From: Viola odorata
Taxonomy: Eukaryota; Streptophyta; Magnoliopsida; Malpighiales; Violaceae
Assembly: GCA_963691705.1 (NCBI GenBank)
Contig: OY829537.1
Coordinates: forward strand, 36,769,514-36,833,513
Length of the DNA: 64,000 bases
Direction of reading: 5' to 3'
Shown here: one piece after another, positions 1 through 9,730 of the stretch
How the letters are laid out: each line of letters starts with the position of its first letter
How positions within the stretch are numbered: the first letter of the stretch is position 1
The notes under the pieces: generated by a model
Told to the model about the DNA's origin: nothing
The model's input: the letters and a program-made list of their open reading frames with translations, nothing else
Database searches by the model: none
Program-made: the position numbers and the translations under genes

Positions 1-345
1 ATTATTGTTGATAAATTTGCTCACATGATTCAGTGTTATTCGCTTTGATAAACTGTCATCGCATATGCATATCCACGCATAATCCCTATCGCCGGGCATC
101 ACCAAATAGGATTAGGTCGGTAGTAGTGAAGTACTGGGGCCCACGCCCTGGTAATCTTTCACGAACCCACACTCGGACTTGAACCCCTAAATGGGTTGAG
201 CACCCCGGATCCTTTTATGATTCGATAAACGTTCTCGTATCCATTTACTGAGGGACCACTTCTATGGTATCGTCCGGGAGCCTTCTAGCCAGTTTAGAAA
301 TAGTTCGTGTCACCCCAGCATACGCATCATATTGAAATGCGTATA
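1..345 (+). other. E1 5' leader of an Ogre-like element
   Basis: No complete gene. About 61-340 resembles the reverse complement of about 39,725-39,990, the stretch between primer binding site and first ORF in E8: shared landmarks include an AAATAGGA-type stretch, GTAGTAGTGA, a 'FTNP-SD' coding block near 160-180 and GGTATCGTCCGGGAGCC against GGTATCATCCGGGAACC. E1 therefore enters the window just inside its 5' end, and its 5' LTR lies off the left edge. Similarity judged by eye. Confidence 0.6.
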
Positions 346-359
346 TTGTGACTTTGTTT

Positions 360-1090
360 CACTTTTTCCATTGATTTCTCAAAAAAATTCCATTTACAAC
401 TGATTTCTTAAATTTTCCACAAATAATTTCTCAAAACTATTTTTTTTCCACGTTTAACAAATGATTTCTCAAAATTTTCACATTGTACAAACTGGTTTCG
501 AAATTTTCCACAAAATTTTCCACATTGGAAATCTTTTTCCGCAAACTTTCCACGTTGGAAAATTAATTTCCATATTTCTAAATTTTTCCGTAAATTTGTC
601 ACATTTGCAAAATTTTCAATTTTTCCATATTTGCAAGTTTTTTTTGCAATGTCTCCACGTTTACAATTTTTTCCTCAATTTCTCAATGTCTATAAATTTT
701 TCTGCAATTTTTCCCATGTACAATTTTCCCGCAATTTTTGACGTGTCAAATTTTTTTCACGTGTACAATTTTCCACGTGTCAAATTTTTCCACAATTTTT
801 CCACGTGTCAAATATTTTTGCAATTTTTCCACATGAGTCAAATTTCTTCGCAATTTTCCACGTGTGCAATAATTTCCGCAATTTTACCCACGTGTGCAAT
901 TTCTCCGTAAATTGCTCCACGGGTACAACCTTTCCTGCAATTTTTTACATTGACAAATTTTTCCACGTGTGTAAATTCTTCCGCAATTTTTTTCATGTAT
1001 ACAAAAAAATTTCGTAATTTTTCACATGCAAATTCTTTCAAGATTTTTCCATGTTTATAATTTTGTCTCAATTATTTTCGTAATTCTCCA
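360..1090 (+). repeat. Degenerate short tandem repeat array with CACGTGT boxes
   Basis: A pyrimidine-rich array built from variants of 'TTTTCCACGTGTNCAAATTTT', roughly 25-37 bases per unit and highly diverged. Six copies of CACGTGT (starting near 758, 774, 802, 859, 889 and 964) fall within 215 bases. The apparent 149-codon ORF at 461-910 consists of F/H/N-rich repeats and is a product of the array. It lies between leader and gag of E1. Confidence 0.75.
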
Positions 1091-1242
1091 TGCCTGCGAT
1101 TTTTTGTGGTGCCTACATTATTGCTATTATTGTACTTACCCCTCTCTTTCTCTCGCAGCATGGAGACCTTGGGATACCATTTCACATACATATCACAGCT
1201 AAGACTCATGATTATTTCCTTTCATTTGTTTTCAGGTTAAAA

Positions 1243-2540
1243 ATGGCTCCTGAAAAGCAAATGGCTCCCCACAGGCTCCCTATAACTAGACTTCAAACAC
1301 GAAAGATGGTCGAAAAGGTTCAGGCATTAGAAGCAAGGGTGGAGAAACTCGAAGAATATATTCAGGTAGCCATGGAAAGCACCACACCAGCTAAAAAAGA
1401 ACAAGACAAGGAATTCTATGGCAGCGGCAGGATCCTTCCGGTAGTTCCACGCTCACCTCAGGCACTGTGATCAGACAAAGTGCAAACACTCCAGATGGCG
1501 CACCTCTTAATCCTTCGCTGGCTGAACCTACTCTTAATCTTGGCAAGCAGAAGATCTACTCAGAACCCCAATATTTTTCTAAGCTCCTGGGGGAAATCAG
1601 ATACAACCACATGCATCCTACGGGTATTCATCAGCTACTGGTTTTGGCACCAATAAAACAGACGGGCTAAGTATCGACAAGTTGAGTCTGTTAGAAGAGA
1701 ATGAGGGTTCCCTTCGACCCAACAGCTCCTGCGGATATGTATATGGTACCAGGGATTATCATACCTCAGAAATTTAAGATTTCAGAATTTGAGAAGTACG
1801 CTGAGATTGTGTGCCCCAATACTCACCTCAACAATTACTGCAATGAGATGTCAAAGGTGATACATAATGGACCTTTGTTGATCCATTTATTCAGGGAGAG
1901 TCTGGCCAAGCATGCCTTGACTGGGTACATGGGGCTGGATAAGATCAAGATCATAACCTGGAGAAGAGGACCGGTGAATCGGTGACAGCTTATGCTCTGA
2001 AATGGAGAGAGTTAGCTGCTGGAATCTCTCCTCCTTTGAGCGACAAAAAATTCATTTTCTGCAAGCACCTTCCAAGCTCCTTACAACACTCATCTCATCT
2101 CCAATCCGTCCACCAGTTTCCCTGACATGGTCCTAGTGGCAGAAAGACTGGAACGAGGAATCAAATCCGGAAGGATCATTGTTTGCACGCCAAAGGAAAC
2201 ACTCAAGAGATCGCCTATCACGGAGAGAGATGTCAGCTTTGCCACCCACCGACCAGGATGCAGGCAACCTTTTTCATTGCCTCAACTGCCACCTCTTCCC
2301 GTTCCTTTGGGAGAGATTTACAAGCATCTATGGGTAGCGGAGCAAATCGCGCCCACTCCAACCTATACGACCTCCTTATTCAAAATGGTATGATCTTAAT
2401 GCAAGATGCGAGTACCATGCTGAAGCTCAGGGCCACACAAAAGGAAACTGTTTCACCCTTGAAGGAAAGGTCAATCATTTGATCAAGAGCGGATGCATCT
2501 CTTTCGAAGGGTTAGCCGAAAGACCCTACAACTCTTGAAT
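1243..2540 (+). pseudogene. Broken gag of Ogre-like element E1
   Basis: Gag would form the particle and package the RNA. The ATG at 1243 opens a charged segment with a heptad-like region ('VEKVQALEARVEKLEEYIQ'). After frame breaks near 1467 and 1690, the 1701-1985 segment carries the retrotransposon Gag core ('IHNGPLLIHLFRESLAKHAL'), closely similar to E8 gag at 38,820-38,910. Further pieces match E8 gag in other frames: 'LVAERLERGIKSGRI' (2127 onward) and a region near 2400-2510 resembling the E8 segment ending 'SGWVSFEGLAKGP'. A TTTTCAG just before the ATG resembles a splice acceptor. At least four frame breaks exclude function. Confidence 0.85.
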
Positions 2541-2648
2541 AAACGCTCTCTAGGCCCACGATGGACCCATTCAGCTTATTCCTTTAGCAGGAATATTTCT
2601 GATATTTTTGCGTATCAGTTGAGCCTACGACTATAAACAAGGGCGCTC

Positions 2649-2666
2649 TGTGGGAGGCAACCCACA
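2649..2666 (+). other. Conserved small hairpin downstream of gag (E1)
   Basis: TGTGGG-aggcaa-CCCACA forms a six-pair stem with a six-base loop, preceded by AAACAAGGGCGCTC. E2 has the same block on the minus strand (18,605-18,622) as CGTGGG-aaacaa-CCCACG, so the closing pair changed from T-A to C-G with pairing kept. It lies between the last gag remnant and an intron-acceptor-like site. Function unknown; an RNA element is an inference. Confidence 0.6.
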
Positions 2667-2754
2667 TGTTCTTCTCAAATATTTCAATTTTTGTCAGTTT
2701 TAATTTTTAATTTTTAATTTTGGGATATCCTTCCCTCCAGATTTACTATTTAAT

Positions 2755-2803
2755 TCCCCCTTTTATTTCAGGTGCAATGCGACTGATGAACTGGGGGGCA
2801 AGC
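2755..2803 (+). other. Intron-acceptor-like site and purine tract (E1)
   Basis: A pyrimidine tract ending TTTATTTCAG at 2771 is followed by GTGCAATGCGAC and then AACTGGGGGGCAAGCAG. E2 has the same order on the minus strand (about 18,471-18,520: CATTTCAG, GTACAATG, AACTTGGGGGCAAGCA). In E8 the real acceptor (44,440) is also followed, about 165 bases on, by AACTTGGGGGCAAGCAG. It is best read as the 3' end of the Ogre-type protease-RT intron; in E1 nothing recognisable as RT follows. Confidence 0.6.
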
Positions 2804-4840
2804 AGTTGAAATGACGACCAGAAGAAGACGTCAGAGAGCATCAAAGGTTGGATGCATTTTTACCGGGGGCAAGGCATAGGGATCGGTAATTTGCCACAAA
2901 GAGCCCGTTACGTCCATCCTTCCCTTACGTCCATCCTTCCCTATTCAGCGAAAAAGAGGAGACATTTGCTGTCACCAAAAGCCCTTCGCCAACAAATCTT
3001 CATCTTGGTGAAGAAACATAACAATGATAGATGTGTGTTCTTCAGGAACCCCAATATACATACTTAATGCATTCTGACTCTGTGCTACAACGATATTTAT
3101 GCCCTACACGGCCCCCAATTGCAAATTCAAATTCAAACATGGTCAAAATTTTCATGTTTTGAATTTGATCACCACAATCATTCTCTGCAAGATCTCTCCG
3201 TGTACAGGCACCATGATCGTACGGTGGAGATCATGCCTCTAATGTGTGGGCCAGATGATGTTCAAGCTGTATTTCTCGGACAAACTAAATTAGCAACTGG
3301 CCATCCCCAGCATAGAAGATGTCTTCTCGTGAAGAGTAGTCAAGGAGCGAATCTGGAAAGATTTTAAAACGATCACTACAATGAGTTGGCTTCTTTGCAG
3401 AATATCTTGCATCTGTAAACAACCAGTCTCAAGGTTCACTCTGAACCCATCTTTCCTTGGCAATCTGACCAAGTCCAGAAGCGATTTAGCTATTTCAAAG
3501 GCTGCATCCACATGAGAAGACTACGCATGCAATCCCGAGCAAGGAGTTATCATCTGATCATCCAGAGAATTGTCTAAGCTCAGAACACCAGTCAAGAACT
3601 TAATGGTCATTCTTTGAAATGCTGCGATTGGCTATGTTTCTGGCAATACTATTATCCAGTTTGAATACAAAATATGTGGGATCAAAGTCACCAAGCCTAT
3701 TCCGTGCTAGCAAGCCTGTTCGGGGGTGTAAGTTGCTGAAGCTTTTCTCTCCATCCGTCTCCTCGGGAAATTCTATCATCATGACACTACCGTCGCCAGG
3801 TGCCTTTTGCAAGCAGGACCTTTGACCTTACAGAAACATGACGAATAGATGTTCCCCTAGGGTCCCGATCAACATGCTTAAATCAGTCTTGTTCTGTGGC
3901 ATAAGGACATTCACACCCCGCCATGCTCCAAACTACGGACTCAAATTCGATCATGGTCAAATCATTCATATGTCGAATTTGATCTTGTCACAAACATCTC
4001 TCCTCCTAAGTAGTTGATCATGATTGAACGGGTATTAATCCTTTCAGGAGTGGGTAGCTTCTCAGGGATGACTATTACCCATGATCGAATGACCTTCTCT
4101 TCATCATCACTATAGGGAATGAATAAAAGCTTCCCTTTGTATCTCAGTCAAGCTCACCAGCCTGGTGGTTTAAAAGGGTTGTCATCTCCTCAGCCATCAT
4201 GATTCTGAGCAGAAATGTCCAGCAAAAGTCCAACGATGACCAAACGAGCAGAAGCCTCAAGATAACATGTTGATCTTGTCATGATTATCACCTAATAAGG
4301 TGCCACCAAGTTGAAGCTTCAGAGCCAAACAAGATCATGGGTATCAAAACACATCATGAGCAGAATCAGAAGGCCTTAAGTCGTTGACACTGCATCACAT
4401 TTTCAATCCCCTATACTTGGGGGCAAGCAAATCGGACGAGGGAGCCTTCAGAGTAGCCATCTCGTTTGTCCACCTCGCACCTTGATCATGACACGTACTA
4501 AATGGGCATCATTCAAAGTCTATCATTGTGATGATTGATCCACGCAAAGGCCCAACACAAGCGCTGAATCTTCAAAAGAGCATTCTCCGAAATGTGGTGC
4601 ATGGACTTCGTTTTCTGGATCCACCACAACAGTCGTGAACCCTCATCAAAGGAGTTTCCCATCCCTTCGAAAGGTGAAGCAATGTCTTTCCCCGAGGATG
4701 ACATCGAAAGTTAGGCCTGAACCAGTGCATTCCCAAAAGCACCCCACTCAATTAGATCTGCTACGAAAAGATCGGTCACACTAAGTCCGGAACACCAATA
4801 TGCATGTCCGCAAGGTGTTCGACTAAAACCATCAACGTTC
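2804..4840. other. Non-coding part of E1, no gene seen
   Basis: About 2 kb in which no reading frame resembles a known protein; pol should lie here in an autonomous element. Two similar stretches near 3115-3170 and 3945-3990 share 'CAAATTC-AA-CATGGTCAAA' and '-GAATTTGATC', suggesting an old duplication. A TTGGGGGCAAGC motif lies at 4417-4428. Otherwise I see nothing to annotate. Confidence 0.6.
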
Positions 4841-4894
4841 TTCTGCTTGTCTTATCCAGGACCGCGAGTGCTACTCTCGTCCGGATATGAAATT

Positions 4895-5065
4895 CAGCAC
4901 CAACATCCCAGTGGGCAGCAGCGCCCGAGGGGATCCTTCATTCCAAATTCAGCACTAACATCCCAGTGGGCAGCAGCGCCCGAATGGATTCTTCATCCCA
5001 GGGGGCGGCGATGCCCGAATGGATTTTTCTTTCCGCATCAACCTTCCTGCGGGCAACAACGCCGA
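4895..5065 (+). repeat. Short tandem repeat with GGGCAGCAGCGCCCGA units
   Basis: Four degenerate units carrying 'CCCAGTGGGCAGCAGCGCCCGA(A/G)(T/G)GGAT' or variants (GGGGGCGGCGATGCCCGAATGG, GCGGGCAACAACGCCGAA) spaced about 50-70 bases. A related unit, GTGGGGAGCAGCGTCCGAGTGG, recurs near 8467-8490, and GTGGGCATCAACGTC near 5597. It belongs to the repeat-rich 3' region of E1. Confidence 0.6.
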
Positions 5066-5985
5066 AATAGAACTTTCATTTTTGTTCCCCATCAGAATCT
5101 CAATGGTTGGTAACATCCAAACATAATTCCGCAAAGCATGAATGGGTCTCGACATCCGATCAGAATCATGACGTGCTTGCCAATAAGCCTCACTAGAAAA
5201 GGGAGAGTTTAAAACCTATTGATTACATTGTCCATTTTCCTAAATCGCCCTTCAGTCCTACCCATTGTTTCTCCTTTATTTTTGCAGGAACTCGAATCCT
5301 ACTATGGTTACTTGCATAGTGCTCAGTAAGACTGAGGAATCCTCCTCTTATCAACTCTTGAATGACCATCTTGTGTACCTTCACTTCCCTACTGCGCGTA
5401 TCAGGGAGTCCATTATGCATTCTACGCTGGGGGCAACCTTTTGGAAATGCCTCACTCTCATCTATTACGGCGGCTCAGTTCCCCCTATTTTCATCCTTTG
5501 CGGCGGCCACACCCTGTTGTCCTCTTTACATCAGCATTCGAACTTTACGGGGTCCTCGCCCTGGTTTTAATCTACATTCCCGCATGAACATCGCAGTGGG
5601 CATCAACGTCAGAGTGAGGTTTACATTCATATTTCCGCAGCAGCGCCTTGCGCCGACCTCAACACTTTTACTGCACATATCAGAGAAGTTCATTTTCCTC
5701 TCTGCCTCTTTAAATTTTTGTACAATCATTCATTCTCGCATTAGGGGCAATTCTTTTATTATTATTATTCATTAAATTCTTGTGAGTGGTAATGCCCTCA
5801 CGTTTTGCTTGCAAAATTGCTAAGAGTTTTTTACTTTGAAAACTGTGCATAAAATTCTTTGAATAAAATCCACTCTACCCTCGAATTTTTCAAACCTTCC
5901 ATAGATTGAGCATGCTCAACATGTTACTGCATCAAGGATAACTTGTACATCCAGTTGAAATTGTATGATATACATGATCTCGCCT
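5066..5985. other. Non-coding part of E1 with purine-tract motifs
   Basis: No recognisable gene; the 101- and 137-codon frames overlap each other and resemble nothing I know. GGGGGCAAC at 5429-5437 and GGGGCAA at 5744-5750 match the core of the E1 polypurine tract. The rest is AT-rich unique sequence. Confidence 0.5.
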
Positions 5986-5989
5986 GCTA

Positions 5990-6185
5990 GCTTTTATATC
6001 TGCGGTATGTTTAGACGTAAGCAGTCACAAATACACCCCTGTGAGCATTTTGGGCCTCCACGCCTTATTTCCTTCATGAGTGCGAATGCGGAACTAAGTG
6101 CTAGTTGGATTTGCATAATATCCAGGGTACATGCACCATTAGACATGGGATAGTTGTAAGATGACAGGGGACTTTGCTCTTTGCT
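5990..6185 (+). other. Conserved non-coding block A (E1 copy)
   Basis: About 190 bases conserved in three elements: here, on the minus strand in E2 (17,930-18,080) and in E8 (46,410-46,580). Shared landmarks in order: GACGTAAGCAGTCA, GTGAGCATTTT, a CTTCATGAGTG stretch, AGTTGGATTTGCATAATATC, CAGGGTACATGC and CATTAGACATGGGATAG. No long reading frame is shared, so conservation is at nucleotide level. Flanks are low-complexity and unlike between elements. Role unknown. Confidence 0.75.
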
Positions 6186-7005
6186 TCCACCTTTCTTTGG
6201 TCTTCTCACTCTTTCGTCTTCAGACACTTGCTCTTTCTCTCTATTCAATTCATTTCTTTTCCAAGCCGCTCGAAAAATCTCTTACTTTCATTTGAATTCC
6301 CTAAATAATGAGCAGTGCCCAACCGAGGTTGTTAACCGAAGGTAAGGTGCACATCGAAATTGGTTTGCATAAAAGGAATTGCAAAACTTCCGAGAATCGC
6401 TGATGGTCCACGCCAGAAGAAGGCCGAAAGCAAGACTTAAAGGCCTCTGCCAAAGACAGAAATGACGACAGACAAGACAAAAAAATTGTACTTGCTTTGT
6501 TCGCAAAAAAAAAACAAAAAACAAAAAACAAAAAAGAATCAATCAAAAAAAACAAAAAAAACATCAATAAAAAACAGAAGCAAGTACAAAAATGGCCAAA
6601 GGTCAGCAAAATGGTCTCAAAACAAAAGAGATCAATTTTGGTGAAAATTCAAAAAGTGGTCCTAAGTCAACAAGAAATGGTCTCAAAACAAAAGAAGATC
6701 ATTTCCAAGGAAAATTCCAAAAAAATTGGCATTTTGTCAACGACAAATGATGGTTTCAAAAGTAAAAGAGATCATTCCCTGCAAAGATTCAAAAACCGAT
6801 GTGCTTCAAATGGTGATCTTAAAGAAGGAGCATCCCCAAGAAAAGTTAAAGAACTTATACACCTTACTTCCGGCTAGCAACCTCAGTTGTGCGCTACTCA
6901 TTAAAACCCTATTTCCTTCTGCTAAGCAACATTCTCCTTTCTAAATAGACTTTTCTTTCTGTCTACACACTTTATTTCCTTTCTCTTGCAAAGTCCTCTC
7001 GATTA
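6186..7005 (+). repeat. A-rich low-complexity tract with about 70-bp repeat units
   Basis: From 6460 the sequence is A-rich (runs of AAACAAAAA). Between about 6600 and 6790 three degenerate units of roughly 70 bases repeat 'ATGGTCTCAAAACAAAAGAGATCA' or variants followed by 'AAAATTC-AAAAA'. The 126-codon K-rich frame at 6497-6877 is a by-product. The tract links conserved blocks A and B of E1. Confidence 0.6.
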
Positions 7006-7360
7006 TATGAAGGCCCATGCATGTGCATCTTCATTTGAAGTTTATTCACTCCGATTGACATTGCAAATCTGACTTTGTGCTATGTTTGTTGCATTTTCAT
7101 GAGTGTAAAGACGTAACCTTATTTCTGAGTGTGAGTGCAAACACTAGTATCCGGTGAGGATTGCTTACGTCTATATGATGTGGGAAAGTCTTGTCCTGGA
7201 GGTCGTTATCTCCTGAGCAAGATGCAGATGCTTTTCTAGGCTTGTATCAAGCATGCTTATATGATAGAAACTGGATGACATGTTCTCCAGAAATGCATAA
7301 ACTTGTTGAACCTTCTCTTAATAGGGAAGTTGTTTTTATAAAATACTGGGGGCAAACCTT
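7006..7360 (+). other. Conserved non-coding block B (E1 copy)
   Basis: Conserved with E8 (47,550-47,815) and, inverted, with E2 (16,790-17,040). Landmarks in order: CCCATGCATGTGCATCTTCATT, TATTCACTC-GA-TGACATTGC, GAGTGTGAGTGCAAACACTA, GGTGAGGATTGCTTACG, GGGAAAGTCTTGTCCT and CTCCTGAGCA-GA. It ends near a CTGGGGGCAAAC motif (7346-7357). The TGCTTACGTC here is the reverse complement of the GACGTAAGCA that opens block A. Confidence 0.75.
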
Positions 7361-7544
7361 AGGGTAGTGTGGGAATACTTTCATATACAACATACATGAT
7401 TTGATTTCATTGTTTCCATTTATCAATTGCTTTCTGTTTTTCCACCCATTGCTGCTTCGTGTTTGTTTCCTCCCTATTTACAGGATACAGATATGTGTCA
7501 GTGGAATTTCACACTGTGATCAATCTCCGCCAATAAATCTATCC

Positions 7545-8370
7545 AATAAACACCCGAATGAAGTACGTTACCACTCCTAATCAACTCGTGCGATGGGCCA
7601 TGCTCCTCCACCATCAAAGAATCTGAATGGAACACGTTACCACTCCTCAATCATGGAGTACGTTACCACTCCTCAATTGACTTCGTGCGACGGATCATGA
7701 TCCTCCACCATCATCGACATCCGAATGGAGCATGTTACCAGCCCACCATCGATTTCGTGCAGTGAATCATACTCCCCCACCATCCGATCAATATCCGAAT
7801 GGAGCACGTTACCACTCCTAATCAACTTCGTGCGGTGGATCACGCTTCCCCACTGTCCGAGTATCTGAATGGAGATACATTACCACCCATCTTTCAAAAT
7901 TTCGTGTGGCGGTTCAAAACCCCACCTTTCAACTTTTGTGTGGCGGTTCAAAACCCCACCTTTCAAGTTTTGTGTGGCGGTTCAAAACCCCACATTTTAA
8001 ACTTTCATGTGGCAGTTCAAAATCCCACCTTCTAAGTTTTGTGTGGCGGTTCAAAACTCCACCTTTCAAAATTTCGTGTGGCGGTTCAAAACCCCACCTT
8101 TCAAGTTTTGTTCAAACTTTTGTGTGGTGGTTCAAAACCCCACCTTCCAAGTTTTGTGTGACGGTTCAAAACTCCACCTTTCGTGTGGACAACATGTCTT
8201 TTTTAAAATGTTGTAAGCGGTCACATCCCCACAACATGTTTTTAAATGATGTGAAAGGTCATGTCCCTCACATCCTATTTTTAAATGGTGTGAAAGGTCA
8301 TGTCCCTCACATCCTGTCTTTTTAAATGTTGTGATTGGTCATGTCCCCGCAACATATCTTTAAACATCCC
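7545..8370 (+). repeat. Successive tandem repeat arrays in E1 3' region
   Basis: Three adjacent arrays. At 7550-7875, units of 60-90 bases contain 'CCGAATGGAGCACGTTACCACTCC-' and 'TTCGTGCG-TGGATCA'. At 7890-8190, units of about 35-40 bases carry 'TTTTGTGTGGCGGTTCAAAACC' and 'CCACCTTTCAA'. At 8185-8370, units carry 'GTGAAAGGTCATGTCCCTCACA'. E2 has a related stretch to the first array near 16,440-16,560 on the other strand. Confidence 0.75.
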
Positions 8371-8489
8371 CACATACATCCTTTCTTCATTTTGTGCCAC
8401 ACCAATGTTCGGAGAGCGATAGTATCGCACGAACGTGCATTTACATCTTCGGCACCCACCTCCTAGTGGGGAGCAGCGTCCGAGTGGAT

Positions 8490-8935
8490 TTCTCACCATC
8501 AACGACCTCACTATCAGAGATCGTCCTCAGAGACCAGATCAACTTTCCTCATTATCAGAGAAGAAAAGCTCATCCTCCTCACTATCAGAGTGACATCTTC
8601 CTAACTATCCGAGAGAAGACCATCCATTCTCACTATCCAAGATCATCATCATCCTCACTATCAGAGAAGACCATCTTTCTCATTATCCGAGAGAAGATCA
8701 ACTGATCTCACTATCCGAGATCATCATCCGTTCTCACTATCAGAGAGACATCCCATCTTATCCGAGATCATCATCTTCCTCAATATCCGAGAGAAGATCA
8801 CACCCGTCCTCACTATCAGAGTGACATCATCCTCATTATCTGAGGATCACACCTTTCCTCATTATCAGAGAAGGTTCATTATATGAGAAGACATTTTTCC
8901 TCATTATCCGAGATTTTCCTCAACATCCAAACCAA
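8490..8935 (+). repeat. Degenerate TATCAGAGA/TATCCGAGA repeat array
   Basis: At least twelve irregular units of about 25-35 bases, each containing CTCA(C/T)TATC(A/C)GAGA followed by GATCATC or GACATC. Spacing is irregular and units are diverged. Same sequence theme as the array at 9395-9610. Confidence 0.65.
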
Positions 8936-8944
8936 AGCTACATC

Positions 8945-9195
8945 ACCATTAATTTTCTGCATCAATCAGCGACAGCCTACAAGTACGACCCTCGACGTAG
9001 CTGAAGTTTAATTTTCTGCATCAATCAGCGACGACCTACGAGTACGACCCTCGACGTAGCTGAAGTTTACTTTTCTGCATCATCAGCAACGACCTACGAG
9101 TACGACCCTCGACGGAGCTGAAGTTTAATTTTCTGCGTCAATCAGCGACGACCTACGAGTGCGACCCTCAATGGAGCTGAAGTTTACGTTTCCTG
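8945..9195 (+). repeat. Tandem repeat of about 60 bp, four copies
   Basis: Four head-to-tail units of about 59-61 bases carrying 'TTTTCTGCATCAATCAGCGA' then 'GACCTACGAGTACGACCCTC' then 'GACG-AGCTGAAGTTTA'. Units differ at only a few positions, so this array is younger than its neighbours. Confidence 0.8.
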
Positions 9196-9394
9196 CATCG
9201 ACATCTGACAATTGCGGTGTCCCCGTTCAGATGTCAATTTAATTTCCTGCATCGAGGTCTCGGATCTCAAGTTTACATTTCAGTGATTTACTTTTCCGCA
9301 CCAAGGTATGGACTGCGAGTGCTACCCTCGCCCTACCTGATTTACTTTTCATCATTTATATTTTTTCTCATTATCAGAGAAGTCTGTCATTTAC

Positions 9395-9610
9395 ACTTCT
9401 GCATCTACTTTTCACCCCATTATCAGGGAAGTCATCAGACATCTCACCCCATTATCAGGGAAGTCATCATACATTCACCCCATTATCAGGGAAGCCATCA
9501 TACATTCACCCCATTATTAGGGAAGCCATCATGCATTCACCCATTATCAGGAAGGTCATCAGGTTGTCATTTAAGTTTCTGCGTTTTTACATTTTTCCTT
9601 ATTATCTGAG
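9395..9610 (+). repeat. Tandem repeat of about 31 bp
   Basis: Five or six units of 'CACCCCATTATCAGGGAAG' plus 'TCATCATACATT'. The 130-codon frame 9217-9609 runs through it and is not a gene. Confidence 0.7.
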
Positions 9611-9664
9611 TGGAGCTGCATTTTTACACTTAACGCATTTTCAAAAATGGTATAGCAGCAACCG

Positions 9665-9721
9665 TCTTTACTGCTCATCAAAAACTTCAGCTACACTGAA
9701 TTTTTGATAAGACAGTAAAGA
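9665..9721 (+). other. Stem-loop immediately upstream of the E1 polypurine tract
   Basis: TCTTTACTG (9665-9673) pairs with CAGTAAAGA (9713-9721); ATCAAAAA (9677-9684) with TTTTTGAT (9701-9708); TTCAG (9686-9690) with CTGAA (9696-9700); loop CTACA. Small bulges separate the helices, giving a stem of about 24 pairs. The same outer helix stands at the same place in E2 and E8. Confidence 0.8.
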
Positions 9722-9730
9722 GGGGGCAAC
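9718..9730 (+). other. Polypurine tract of E1
   Basis: AAGAGGGGGCAAC directly precedes the 3' LTR, the position where plus-strand DNA synthesis is primed in LTR retroelements. E8 (48,873-48,885) and E2 (minus strand, 14,168-14,180) have the same tract. Confidence 0.85.

Noticed and set aside
461..910. 149-codon F/H/N-rich ORF
   Set aside because: Translation of a degenerate T/C-rich tandem repeat; overlapping ORFs on both strands have the same repetitive look.
7906..8325. 139-codon ORF with repeated 'GGSKPHLSSFVWRFKTP'-type units
   Set aside because: The frame follows a DNA repeat of about 35-40 bases; no independent coding evidence.
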